Origin: Oscillospiraceae bacterium
Lineage (GTDB): Bacteria; Bacillota; Clostridia; Oscillospirales; CAG-272
Assembly (NCBI GenBank): GCA_015063685.1
Contig: SVTR01000005.1
Span: 14,729 to 78,728 of the forward strand
DNA: 64,000 bases
Direction: 5' to 3'
The first letter of the stretch is position 1. Each line of letters opens with the position of its first letter. Below the pieces are notes generated by a model. That model was not told the origin of the DNA, searched no databases, and saw only the letters and a program-made list of their open reading frames with translations. Positions 8,411 through 17,233 of this stretch are shown here, piece by piece. Position numbers and translations under genes: made by a program.

Positions 8411-10819
8411 ATGAAAACAATCAAGCTGTTGTCCATCCTTCTGGCACTGGTTATGATGGTTAGTGTCTTCGCTGCTTGCGGCGGCGACGAGACCACCGAA
8501 ACCGGAGCTGCTACGGATGCTGCAACAAACCCCGAGACGGGCGCCGAGACCAAGGCTCCCGAGACTGATGCCGAGACTCAGGCTCCTGAGACTCAGGCTC
8601 CCGAAACCCAGGCTCCTGAAACCCAGGCTCCTGAAACCCAGGCTCCCGAAGTCCAGACTCCCGATCCCTCTAAGGATGCTGTAGAGCACAAGGACTTCAC
8701 TTCCGTATACGAGAAGATCGGCGCAAACATCACCGCTGATATGGTCGTTGAGGAAGAGGGTCTGGCTTACGTTGAGTACGAAGGCGTTACCTACGAGCTG
8801 GGTATGGACTTCCTGTCCATGGCCATGGTTTACAACACCTCTGTTCCCGAGAACGGCGGCTTCGAGACCGCTGAGGATGTTTACAACTTCTGGTGGAAGC
8901 TGTACATCCAGAGATGGAACTACCTCGCTCCCGAGGTTCCCCTGTACTCCAACCAGTACTTCGATCTTTACAACGCAAAGATCCAGAACTTTGCTACCAC
9001 CCCCTACTGGGCTCCCGCTGACGCTATCATCGCTGCTTCCGTTAAGGAAGGCGCTGAGAACTCCGTCATCCTGGGTAGCAGCACTGACCTGTCCGGTGCT
9101 TTCCGTAGCGCTTCTTGGGGTAAGTCTTCCCCCGGATCCGCTGACCTGGATGTACAGAACCTGACCTCCGGTTATGCAACCGTTATGACCAACAAGGACG
9201 GCGCTTACATCTGGAACATGCAGGCTCTGGCTGAGGTTCCTACCTCCACTCTGAACGAGGATGGCACTCTCACCTACACCATCAAGGTTCGTAATGACCT
9301 GGTCTTCAGCGATGGCTCCGCTATCAACGCTAAGAACTATATTGCCGGTCTGCTGGCTAACAGCACCGTCGTTGCAGTTGCTGCAGACGGTACCGGTAAC
9401 TCCGGTCTGAACTTCGCCGGCTTCGACGAGTTCAAGGCATACGACGGCACCAACGACGGTGCAGTCATCGAGGAAAAGAACGAGGCAGGCGAGGTCGTCA
9501 GCTCCGTTACCGCTTCCAAGACCTTCTCCGGCGTTAAGCTGCTGGATGACTACACCTTCTCCGTAACCATCATTGCTGACTACGCTAACTACTACTACAC
9601 CATGGGCTATGCAGGCTTCTCTCCCGATCCCCTGCCCCTGTACCTGGGTGCTGCCGGTGACATCGTTGTTGCCGAGGACAAGTCCTGCGGTCTGAACGAC
9701 GCTTTCTACGCTAAGGCTGAGAAGGACGGCGTTGAGGTTTACACTGTTGCCGAGGAGATCAAGGCAAACCTGAAGTGGAACTCCGCTCTGCCCTACTCCG
9801 GTCCTTACACCGTTAAGAACTACGATGAGTCTTCTCTGATCGCTACCCTGGAGCTGAACCCCAACTACCCCGGCGACGACGCTCGTGGTAAGGCTTCTAT
9901 CCAGACCATCACCTACGTTAAGGTTGTTTCCGAGACCCAGATGGACCAGTTCACTCAGGGTCAGGTTGACGTTATCGCCGGTATCACCGGTGCTACCGAC
10001 ACCAACAACGCTCTGAAGCTGGTTGAGGAGAATCCCGACAAGTATGCCGAGACTCACTACGACCGCGCCGGCTACGGTAAGATCGGCTTCCGTGCTGACT
10101 TCGGCCCCACCGGTTTCGTTTCCGTTCGTCAGGCTATCATGTACACCATCAACCGTCCTGAGTTCGCTCAGACCTTCACCGGCGGTTACGGTGCCGTTGT
10201 TCACGGTCCTTACTACACCGGTTACTCTGCTTACAAGGCAGTTGCCGATGACATGGCTCTGAACCAGTACACCTTCTCCATCGAGTCCGCGAAAGAGGTT
10301 CTCGAGGATGGCGGTTGGATCTACAACGCTGACGGTACCCAGTATGACGCTGCTAAGGGCGGCATCCGTTACAAGAAGCTGGAAGGCTATGAGAAGTCTC
10401 TCGACAACCTCAACTTCAAGACCACTGATAGCAAGTACCAGACCGTTTACGTTAACGGTGAGTACTACATGCCTCTCGCTATCAACTACTACGGCACTCA
10501 GCCCAACGACGTAACCGACCTGCTGCTCTCCAAGTGGGCTCAGAACCCTGCTGTTACCACCGAGATCGGTATGTACGTTGTTTACACCTCCACCGACTTC
10601 AACACCGGTCTGTACGGTGAGCTGAACCGTATGGAGGGTTACGGCTACGACGGCACTCCCAAGCTGAACGCTATCAACTTCGCTACCGGCTTCACCAGTG
10701 CTATCTACGACTACTCCTGGAACTGGACCATCAACCCCGAGCTGGTTGCTGCCGGTTACTCTGTCTGCTTCGTTGCTGACGAGGCTGACTTCTGGGAGAA
10801 CTACCAGGCTCAGGAATAA
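8411..10819 (+). CDS. oppA: Oligopeptide ABC transporter solute-binding lipoprotein (SBP family 5)
   Basis: 802 residues, lipid-anchored on the outer face. The lipobox is VFAAC (Cys23), with GGAGG 10 nt before the ATG. A Thr/Glu/Pro spacer of ETQAP repeats (about 50-85) lifts the domain off the membrane. The family 5 core is visible from about 270 (KVRNDLVFSDGSAINAKN) to the end. The protein is longer than the usual 540-600 because of the spacer and an extra N-terminal region (about 90-260). Codons are strongly biased to GCT, GTT, GGT and AAC, implying very high expression relative to neighbours. Peptide specificity is inferred from the oppBCDF genes that follow. Confidence 0.9.
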   Translation: MKTIKLLSILLALVMMVSVFAACGGDETTETGAATDAATNPETGAETKAPETDAETQAPETQAPETQAPETQAPETQAPEVQTPDPSKDAVEHKDFTSVYEKIGANITADMVVEEEGLAYVEYEGVTYELGMDFLSMAMVYNTSVPENGGFETAEDVYNFWWKLYIQRWNYLAPEVPLYSNQYFDLYNAKIQNFATTPYWAPADAIIAASVKEGAENSVILGSSTDLSGAFRSASWGKSSPGSADLDVQNLTSGYATVMTNKDGAYIWNMQALAEVPTSTLNEDGTLTYTIKVRNDLVFSDGSAINAKNYIAGLLANSTVVAVAADGTGNSGLNFAGFDEFKAYDGTNDGAVIEEKNEAGEVVSSVTASKTFSGVKLLDDYTFSVTIIADYANYYYTMGYAGFSPDPLPLYLGAAGDIVVAEDKSCGLNDAFYAKAEKDGVEVYTVAEEIKANLKWNSALPYSGPYTVKNYDESSLIATLELNPNYPGDDARGKASIQTITYVKVVSETQMDQFTQGQVDVIAGITGATDTNNALKLVEENPDKYAETHYDRAGYGKIGFRADFGPTGFVSVRQAIMYTINRPEFAQTFTGGYGAVVHGPYYTGYSAYKAVADDMALNQYTFSIESAKEVLEDGGWIYNADGTQYDAAKGGIRYKKLEGYEKSLDNLNFKTTDSKYQTVYVNGEYYMPLAINYYGTQPNDVTDLLLSKWAQNPAVTTEIGMYVVYTSTDFNTGLYGELNRMEGYGYDGTPKLNAINFATGFTSAIYDYSWNWTINPELVAAGYSVCFVADEADFWENYQAQE
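8569..8669 (+). repeat. Tandem ~15-bp repeats encoding the ETQAP spacer of OppA
   Basis: At least six imperfect copies of GAAACCCAGGCTCCT-like units, in frame. Likely prone to length change by slippage, altering the distance of the binding domain from the membrane. Confidence 0.85.
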
Positions 10820-10832
10820 TTCCGCTTCCTAA

Positions 10833-10968
10833 AATGACCTTAGGTCATTAAACTGAATAGGATCCCTCTGAAAGCACGGATGGCGGTTTTCCGTTTCCCT
10901 GCTTTCAGGGGTGACCCACTGTGTATTCGGACAACGGTAGGGGCGGCATTGAAAAATGCCGTTCCTAC
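10833..10968 (+). promoter_or_regulatory. Three stem-loops between oppA and oppB
   Basis: (1) 10833-10849, AATGACCT/AGGTCATT. (2) 10864-10911, a long stem pairing CTGAAAGCA with TGCTTTCAG and enclosing ACGGA/TCCGT. (3) 10937-10968, a 14-bp stem with a GAAA tetraloop. None has a strong U-tract. They are placed to protect the oppA message or to reduce read-through into oppBCDF, giving excess binding protein. The GTAGGGGCG edge of stem 3 also occurs at 51790. Confidence 0.6.
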
Positions 10969-11030
10969 TATAGTCCTTTATAAGAGCTTTTTAAGATGTG
11001 ACATAAGCTATCAATTTTGTGGAGGAGCCT

Positions 11031-12050
11031 ATGGGCAAATATATATTTAAGCGTATATTATATATTCTACTGGTATTCTTCATTCTCTCGTTCCTTATCT
11101 ATATGATATACAACATGCTGCCCGTGGACAAGGCCGCCGAAGCCGCCCAGGCGGAAATCAAGGCGAACAAGAACCTTGACTATGAGGAGCGGTATGAATA
11201 TTGGCAGATCAAATACGGTCTTGACGGTAACAAACTCGAAAGATATGGCCGCTGGTTAGGTGTATATCCGTTCTCTGACGGACGCTACGACGGTCTTTTG
11301 CAAGGGAATCTCGGCACGTCCAACCAGTACAACAAGCCGGTTTCCGAGGTTCTGGTGGAACCTATGAAAAACACCATTCAAATTAACATCATCGCTACAA
11401 TCCTGGCCCTGGGTATCACCATTCCCCTGGGTATTTTCTGCGCAGTCAAGCGCGGAAGCAAACGCGACGTTGCAGTGCAGGTGGGCACCATTGTGGGTTA
11501 CAGCTTGCCTACGTTCATCATCGCTATCGTATTCATTTGGCTATTCGCCGTTGTTCTGGGATGGTTCCCTGTCTCCGGTATGGAAACCGCGGGCAGCTTG
11601 AATTGGAGTCCTTGGGCACGGTTTTGGGATAGAATGTACCATTTTGCGCTTCCTTTGATCGTTATGACATTCGCCTCCTTGGGCGGTATGACAAGATACG
11701 TCAGAGCTTCCATGATCGAAGCACTCTCCATGGACTGCATCAGAACTGCAAGAGCCAAGGGCCTTCGTGAAAAGGTCGTCATCTACTCTCATGCATGGCG
11801 CAACGCTCTGATTCCCATCGTAACGCTGGTCATCGGTTGGTTCCTCGGCATTTTCGGCGGTTCCCTGATGATCGAAAACATCTTTGCGCTGAATGGTATT
11901 GGCCGTACTTATTATACGGCACTCCAGGGAAATGACAACGAAGTAGTTCTTGCTCTTCAGATGTTCTACATCATGATTTCTCTGGCAGGCAACCTGCTCA
12001 CGGATATCGTCTACGGCTTCGTAGATCCCCGTGTAAGAGTTAACAAGTAA
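11031..12050 (+). CDS. oppB: Oligopeptide ABC transporter permease OppB
   Basis: 339 residues. Start at the ATG at 11031, placed after GGAGG; a GTG 12 nt upstream overlaps that ribosome site and is rejected. One N-terminal membrane segment (about 10-30) is followed by a ~90-residue external loop and then the five-helix BPD_transp_1 core. The EAA loop (ARAKGLREKVVIYSHAWRNA) contacts the ATPases OppD and OppF. Normal length for the family. It forms the membrane pore with OppC, whose gene follows after 12 bp. Confidence 0.93.
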   Translation: MGKYIFKRILYILLVFFILSFLIYMIYNMLPVDKAAEAAQAEIKANKNLDYEERYEYWQIKYGLDGNKLERYGRWLGVYPFSDGRYDGLLQGNLGTSNQYNKPVSEVLVEPMKNTIQINIIATILALGITIPLGIFCAVKRGSKRDVAVQVGTIVGYSLPTFIIAIVFIWLFAVVLGWFPVSGMETAGSLNWSPWARFWDRMYHFALPLIVMTFASLGGMTRYVRASMIEALSMDCIRTARAKGLREKVVIYSHAWRNALIPIVTLVIGWFLGIFGGSLMIENIFALNGIGRTYYTALQGNDNEVVLALQMFYIMISLAGNLLTDIVYGFVDPRVRVNK

Positions 12051-12062
12051 GGGGGTAAGATC

Positions 12063-14096
12063 ATGGCTAAGAATCAAGATAAAAAGCAAATGAATACTCC
12101 CGAAGAAAAGCAGCAGAAAAAATCCGGCGGTCTGTTCCGCACTCTGGGACGCTGGGGTAAGAGAATGTTCTTCGGCGCCAGCAAGGAGCTGGACGTTTTC
12201 GAAGTAGAAAAGCTGGAAAGCCCCACCAAGCTGGCTGTAAAGACCTTCTTCCGCCGTAAGCTGGCTGTGGTTGCTCTGGTTGTTCTCTTGGCGATGTTCC
12301 TGTTCGTGTTCATCGGTCCCATGTTCATCCCCATGGATGTCAACTACGTCGATGCGCTCCAGGCTAACAAGGCGCCCAACTACTCCATGATGAGCGTTCC
12401 CAAGGAAATGAAAGACAATATCCGGGACATCAACGGCTTTGCTGACTTCACCGTAGGCGTCAGCAAGGACAACAATCTTTACATCTGGGGTGTTACCAAG
12501 GATGCCCTGATGAAGATTGATTACACAGACTTCCCCGAGGAAATCGAGGAAGGAAAAGTTCATATGGCCGCTGCCGGCTCTGACCACATCATCGCCATTA
12601 CCACCGACGGTAAGGTCGTTGGTTGGGGCGCAAACTTCTGCGGTCAGTACGGCGAGGCTAACGAAGCCGACGGATATGTTTCCATGGCTCGTGTGCTGGA
12701 GGAATTCAAGGTTGGTGACGATTTCATCATCCCCGATCTTTCCAAGATCCAGCAGTTGGTTTGCGGTTACCAGGTTACTGCCCTGGTATACGACAATCAT
12801 CTCTATATGTGGGGTAACACCCGTACTTGCCTCAACATGGAAGAGATCATTAATAACGACAAATACTGCTCTGACGTTGCAAAGGTTGCTCTGTCCAACT
12901 ATAACGTGCTTCTGCTCAAAACCAACGGCAGAATCGAAGCAGGTAAGAGCCTGTTCCTCCGCCAGACGGCTACCTCTTCCTTCCCCGGTGAGGGCCTTGC
13001 TGAGGGCGAAAAGAACAGAGTCAAGGATTTCACCACTTATCTCTATTCCATCAAGAACAAGGATAACATGCAGACGGTCGTTGATATCGCTGCTACCAAG
13101 AACTCATTCGTTATTCTGACTGAAAAGGGCGAGATGCTCGTCGTCTTCGCCACAGAATACCGTGAAGACATTTTCCCCGCCATTCCCGAGGGCGAAAAGG
13201 TGGTGGACGTTTCTACCGGTACGCTTCATCTGATCGCCATTACGGATGCCGGCAAAGCATACGGATGGGGCTATAACGCCAACGGTCAGGCTGCTATTTT
13301 CGGTGAGGACGCTTCCATTGTTTACACCGGTGCAAACCAGACCTATCTGGTGAATGAAAACGATGAGTTGACAGCCAGCCACGGTCTGCGCGGTTACCTC
13401 TTCGGTACTGACAACCTGGGCCGTGATACCTTCACCCGTATCGTTCACGGCGGTCGTATGACCATGACCATCGGTGCCGTTGCGGTTATTGTATCCTCTA
13501 TCATCGCAATCATCGTAGGTTGTCTGGCAGGTTACTTTGGCGGTTGGGTCGATATGCTGCTCATGCGTGTCACCGAGATCTTCTCCGCTATCCCCTTCCT
13601 GCCCTTCGCAATGATGCTTTCCTTCGTCATTCGAAATTACCCCATCGACGAAACTACGAGAATTTTGATCATCATGATCATGTTGGGTCTGCTCAGCTGG
13701 ACGGGTCTTGCACGAATGATCCGCGCGCAGGTGCTTTCCGAGCGTGAGAAGGAATTCGTTATCGCCGCCAAGTCTATGGGTGTAAAGGAAAGCCGCATCG
13801 CCTTCAAGCACATCCTGCCCAACATCATTTCCGTTATTCTGGTCAGCATGACTCTGGACTTCGCCGGTTGTCTTCTGACTGAGTCTTCCCTGTCCTACCT
13901 GGGCTTCGGCGTACAGCAGCCTCAGCCTACTTGGGGTAACATGCTGAACGGCGCTAACAACAGTATCGTCATTCAGAACTACTGGTGGCAGTGGGTATTC
14001 CCTGCAATCTTCCTGTCCATCGCAACCATCAGTATCAACATCATTGGTGATACCTTAAGAGACGTGCTCGACCCCAAGAGCAGTCGTGAGAAATAA
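12063..14096 (+). CDS. oppC: Oligopeptide permease OppC with an RCC1-like beta-propeller insert
   Basis: 677 residues, about twice the usual ~300. Residues 67-90 form the first membrane helix and 440-462 give the family motif LFGTDNLGRDTFTRI. From 465 on lies a normal permease core with the EAA loop (AAKSMGVKESRIAFKHILPN). Between them, about 105-430, sits an insert with six repeats of the type GxDHIIAITTDGKVVGWG, two ending in WGxNxxGQ, as in RCC1 blades (about 130-143, 167-197, 231-252, 271-295, 339-363, 380-413). As it follows helix 1 of an N-in permease, the propeller should face outside, towards OppA. Codon use matches the rest of the gene. A role in substrate or partner binding is inference. 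Confidence 0.92.
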   Translation: MAKNQDKKQMNTPEEKQQKKSGGLFRTLGRWGKRMFFGASKELDVFEVEKLESPTKLAVKTFFRRKLAVVALVVLLAMFLFVFIGPMFIPMDVNYVDALQANKAPNYSMMSVPKEMKDNIRDINGFADFTVGVSKDNNLYIWGVTKDALMKIDYTDFPEEIEEGKVHMAAAGSDHIIAITTDGKVVGWGANFCGQYGEANEADGYVSMARVLEEFKVGDDFIIPDLSKIQQLVCGYQVTALVYDNHLYMWGNTRTCLNMEEIINNDKYCSDVAKVALSNYNVLLLKTNGRIEAGKSLFLRQTATSSFPGEGLAEGEKNRVKDFTTYLYSIKNKDNMQTVVDIAATKNSFVILTEKGEMLVVFATEYREDIFPAIPEGEKVVDVSTGTLHLIAITDAGKAYGWGYNANGQAAIFGEDASIVYTGANQTYLVNENDELTASHGLRGYLFGTDNLGRDTFTRIVHGGRMTMTIGAVAVIVSSIIAIIVGCLAGYFGGWVDMLLMRVTEIFSAIPFLPFAMMLSFVIRNYPIDETTRILIIMIMLGLLSWTGLARMIRAQVLSEREKEFVIAAKSMGVKESRIAFKHILPNIISVILVSMTLDFAGCLLTESSLSYLGFGVQQPQPTWGNMLNGANNSIVIQNYWWQWVFPAIFLSIATISINIIGDTLRDVLDPKSSREK

Positions 14097-14117
14097 AGAG
14101 GTGGAAGGAGAATTATT

Positions 14118-15137
14118 ATGGCATTATTAGAAGTAAAAAACCTTCATACCTACTTTAAGACGAGAAAAGGTATTGTAAAAGCAGTTAATGACGTTTCTTA
14201 TTCCCTGGAGCCCGGCAAGACCATCGGTATCGTTGGTGAGTCCGGCTCCGGTAAGAGCGTATCAGCCATGAGTATCCTGCAGCTGCTCGACGGTAACGGT
14301 TACATTGCCGAGGGCGAGATCCTTTTTGAGGGCACTGACCTCACAAAGCTCACCCAGCAGCAGATGTACGACATCCGAGGCAACAAGATCTCGGTGATCT
14401 TCCAGGAGCCCATGACCAGCTTGAACCCCGTATTTACCATTAAAAAGCAGCTCAGCGAGCCCTTTATGATCCACCAAAAGATGACTAAGAAGGAAGCTGA
14501 GAAGAAGGTTCTGGAGATGCTCTACGCTGTCCAGATCCCTAATCCCGATGCGGTTATGCGTCAGTATCCTCACCAGCTTTCGGGCGGTATGCGCCAGCGC
14601 GTGATGATCGCTATGGCACTGGCTTGTAAGCCCAAGATTCTGATTGCGGACGAGCCTACCACCGCTCTTGACGTTACCATTCAGGCACAGATCCTGCGTC
14701 TGATGAACGATCTTCAGCGCGATAACGGCACATCTATCATTTTTATCACCCACGACCTGGGTGTTATCAATGAAATGGCAGATGACGTAGTGGTTATGTA
14801 CTGCGGTCAGGTCGTTGAGCAGACCTCCGCAAGAACCATCTTTACCGACTGTCCCGTCAGCCACCCCTATACGGAGGGTCTGATGTTCAGTATTCCCCGC
14901 ATTGATAACATCACTCATAAGCTTGAGCCCATCCCCGGTGTGGTTCCTCACCCCCTGGCTCTGCCCAAGGGATGCAAGTTCGCACCCAGATGTAAATATG
15001 CAACGCAAAAATGTCTTGAAGAAGAGCCTCCTCTCCACGAGGTGCTTCCCGGACAGAAAGTTCGTTGTTTCTATCCTGAAAAGGAGGTGAGAAACAGTGT
15101 CGAACACAAAAAAGCTGTTGTCGATCACAAATCTTAA
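14118..15137 (+). CDS. oppD: Oligopeptide ABC transporter ATPase OppD
   Basis: 339 residues, cytoplasmic ATPase of the Opp complex. Walker A GESGSGKS (about 39-46), Q-loop [10 protein letters not shown], signature LSGGMRQR, Walker [13 protein letters not shown] and the H-loop THD are all intact. The C-terminal oligo_HPY extension has Cys residues in [14 protein letters not shown], the usual Fe-S-like motif of this family. GAAGGAG lies upstream of the start. Length is normal. Its 3' end overlaps oppF by 41 nt. Confidence 0.95.
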   Translation: MALLEVKNLHTYFKTRKGIVKAVNDVSYSLEPGKTIGIVGESGSGKSVSAMSILQLLDGNGYIAEGEILFEGTDLTKLTQQQMYDIRGNKISVIFQEPMTSLNPVFTIKKQLSEPFMIHQKMTKKEAEKKVLEMLYAVQIPNPDAVMRQYPHQLSGGMRQRVMIAMALACKPKILIADEPTTALDVTIQAQILRLMNDLQRDNGTSIIFITHDLGVINEMADDVVVMYCGQVVEQTSARTIFTDCPVSHPYTEGLMFSIPRIDNITHKLEPIPGVVPHPLALPKGCKFAPRCKYATQKCLEEEPPLHEVLPGQKVRCFYPEKEVRNSVEHKKAVVDHKS

Positions 15138-16743
15138 GAAGTATTTCCCTATTGCCAAGAGTCACCTTTTCCAGAAGGAGCAGCTCTACGTTCGCGCCAA
15201 CGAGGAGATCACCATTGATATCTACAGCGGTGAGACCTTTGGCTTGGTAGGTGAGTCCGGTTGCGGTAAGTCCACGCTGGGCAGAACCATCCTTCAGCTT
15301 TACGAGCAGACCGCAGGCAGCACCCTTTACTACGGCAGAACCATTGCGAATTTCGCTCCGAAATACGTAGCGTATACCTTGAAGCACGCTCCCGCAATGA
15401 TCGCCAAGTACAAGAAGATGCAGGCTAAGGCCGATGCTCTGACCAAGGAATGTGCGGCTTTGGGCGATTCTGCTACCTTCTTCCAGATCCAAAGCATGAA
15501 TCTGGCTGTGGCTGAGGCCGAAACCGCTTTCCAGAACGTCGTCAAGATTCTGGGCGGCTTCGCTTCCCTGGATGATCCTCGCCCCGGTGCAGCGCTTCTT
15601 TTGAAGAAGTACGGTACTGACGTGAAGATCAGCAAGCTGAACACCCGTATTTATGAAATAGCTCACAAGATGGAGCTCTGCGACGCGACCATTCAGAATC
15701 CTATGCTGGATGATGCTAAGGCTAAAAACACCGCTAAGGTCGTTGCTTCCGCCCAAAAGAAGCGCGAGCAGCTGGCAGCTCAGAAAAAGGATCTGGAGGT
15801 TCTTCTCCAAGACTTGGATCAGGAGCAGGCTCGCAACCTGAAGGAAATCGAGAATCTGAAGCAGACATACGCCACTAACGAGCAGTTTGCCGCATATGAG
15901 GCAATGCTCGACGAGGGTATCGATCTCAGCCGTCTGAAGTATTCTGAAATGCGTCTGCTCCGTAAGGATCTCCAGGTAATTTTCCAGGATCCCTACTCTT
16001 CTCTGAACCCCAGAATGACGGTTGGCCAAATCATCGAAGAGGGTCTTGTGACTCACGGCTTCTTCAGACATGGATCTCCTCACATGAAGGAGTACATTCT
16101 GAACATCATGCGTCAGTGCGGCCTTCAGGATTATATGCTGCACAGATATCCTCACCAGTTCTCCGGCGGTCAGCGTCAGAGAATCTGTATCGCGAGAGCG
16201 CTTGCGGTAAATCCCAAGTTCATCGTCTGCGACGAGTGTGTATCCGCCCTTGACGTATCCATCCAATCTCAGATTATCAATCTGCTCCAGGAGTTGAAGG
16301 AAAAGCAGAATCTGACCTATCTGTTCATCTCCCACGACCTTTCTGTCGTAAGATACATTTCCGACCGTATCGGCGTTATGTATCTGGGCAACCTGGTTGA
16401 GCTTGGTACCGCTGAAACTGTTTTCGCGGATCCCAGACACCCCTACACCGTCGCACTTCTGTCCTCCATTCCCACCACGGATATGGATAGTCTGAAGAAG
16501 GAACGCATCATTCTGGAGGGTAACATCCCCAGCCCTATCAGACCTCCCGAGGGATGCAAGTTCCACACCAGATGCTACATGGCTTGCGACAAGTGCAAGC
16601 GAGTTCCCCCGCCCTATGTTGAGGTTGAAAAGGGACACTTTGTGGCCTGCCACTTCTTGGACAAGAAGATTGACGAGAACGGCAAGTATCTCTTCGATCT
16701 TCCCAACACACAGAAGGTTTCTCACCGTGCTGATGCAGAATAA
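15097..16743 (+). CDS. oppF: Oligopeptide ABC transporter ATPase OppF with a ~190-residue helical insert
   Basis: 548 residues against the usual ~320. A GTG start at 15097 follows AAAGGAGG inside the end of oppD. Walker A GESGCGKST (52-60), Q-loop FQDPYSSLNP, signature FSGGQRQR and Walker B FIVCDE are present; the usual Pro after Walker B Glu is Cys. Residues about 81-273 are an extra Ala/Lys/Glu/Gln-rich segment, strongly helical and probably coiled-coil around 205-262, inserted between the first beta sheet (GSTLYYG) and the normal DLSRLKYSEMRLLRKDLQ stretch. The insert would project from the ATPase into the cytoplasm. With the OppC insert, both the pore and the motor are enlarged in this operon. 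Confidence 0.92.
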   Translation: MSNTKKLLSITNLKKYFPIAKSHLFQKEQLYVRANEEITIDIYSGETFGLVGESGCGKSTLGRTILQLYEQTAGSTLYYGRTIANFAPKYVAYTLKHAPAMIAKYKKMQAKADALTKECAALGDSATFFQIQSMNLAVAEAETAFQNVVKILGGFASLDDPRPGAALLLKKYGTDVKISKLNTRIYEIAHKMELCDATIQNPMLDDAKAKNTAKVVASAQKKREQLAAQKKDLEVLLQDLDQEQARNLKEIENLKQTYATNEQFAAYEAMLDEGIDLSRLKYSEMRLLRKDLQVIFQDPYSSLNPRMTVGQIIEEGLVTHGFFRHGSPHMKEYILNIMRQCGLQDYMLHRYPHQFSGGQRQRICIARALAVNPKFIVCDECVSALDVSIQSQIINLLQELKEKQNLTYLFISHDLSVVRYISDRIGVMYLGNLVELGTAETVFADPRHPYTVALLSSIPTTDMDSLKKERIILEGNIPSPIRPPEGCKFHTRCYMACDKCKRVPPPYVEVEKGHFVACHFLDKKIDENGKYLFDLPNTQKVSHRADAE

Positions 16744-16751
16744 TTAACATT

Positions 16752-16955
16752 ATGTTATTTGATAAGAAAAGAAAATTACTGAAAAAACCGAACAAAGAGG
16801 CCGAGCAAGAGTTACGTAATCAGATTGAGGCAGAGGGCGGTCTTGAAAAGAATGACATCCCAGCCATGGTGCTCTCCGCGTTTCTCGTCATTGTTCCTGC
16901 GGTGTTGGGTGCGCTGTTAGTCGTCGTTCTCCTTTGCTTCCTGTTCTTCATGTAA
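16752..16955 (+). CDS. Small single-span membrane protein at the end of the opp operon
   Basis: 67 residues. A charged, Lys/Glu-rich N-terminal half (KKRKLLKKPNKEAEQE) is followed by one long hydrophobic segment (about 38-67) reaching the C-terminus. Only 8 bp separate it from oppF and there is no good ribosome site, so translation may depend on oppF. The operon terminator follows. Possibly an accessory subunit of the transporter; no family recognised. Confidence 0.65.
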   Translation: MLFDKKRKLLKKPNKEAEQELRNQIEAEGGLEKNDIPAMVLSAFLVIVPAVLGALLVVVLLCFLFFM

Positions 16956-16975
16956 TCTTCAGCATCCGCACAAAT

Positions 16976-17030
16976 CATAAAAGCCACCGCCAAGGTAAGG
17001 GATTTCCCTTTCTTGGCGGTGGCTTTTTAT
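16976..17030 (+). terminator. Terminator of the opp operon
   Basis: AAAAGCCACCGCCAAG pairs with CTTGGCGGTGGCTTTT, followed by T-rich sequence. A strong 15-bp stem. Confidence 0.92.
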
Positions 17031-17042
17031 TCGGTATATTTT

Positions 17043-17204
17043 GGTCACCTCAAAAACTCTCTTGGCGGAGAATCCGTGGTAATTTTCCCGTCATATTTCT
17101 CCTATTTTTCTTCGCGTAGCGCCACTGCGCGTTCAAAAAAATTGTATCAACTGACGAAAAACTTTCTCACGGCGCTCTCGTAAATAGATTTTTTAGAGAT
17201 TCCC
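17043..17204 (-). mobile_element. Miniature inverted-repeat element, family A (diverged copy)
   Basis: 162 bp with ends GGTCACCTC-AAAAACTCT and, as reverse complement, GGGAATCTCTAAAAAATCT. Its whole length aligns to the element at 42221-42382 in reverse complement, sharing CGTCATATTTC, TTTTTCTTCGCGTAGC and TTGTATCA. Flanks TTTT and TTTC resemble a decayed 4-bp target duplication. No coding capacity. Confidence 0.8.
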
Positions 17205-17233
17205 TTTCGTTTCTTTCATGAGCCTCGAAAACG

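Noticed and set aside
8393..10204. 603-codon minus-strand frame opposite oppA
   Set aside because: Produced by the strong codon bias of oppA; Gly/Val/Leu/Ser-rich composition without domains.
14911..16725. 604-codon minus-strand frame opposite oppD/oppF
   Set aside because: Overlaps two clear ATPase genes and has no recognisable domain or ribosome site.
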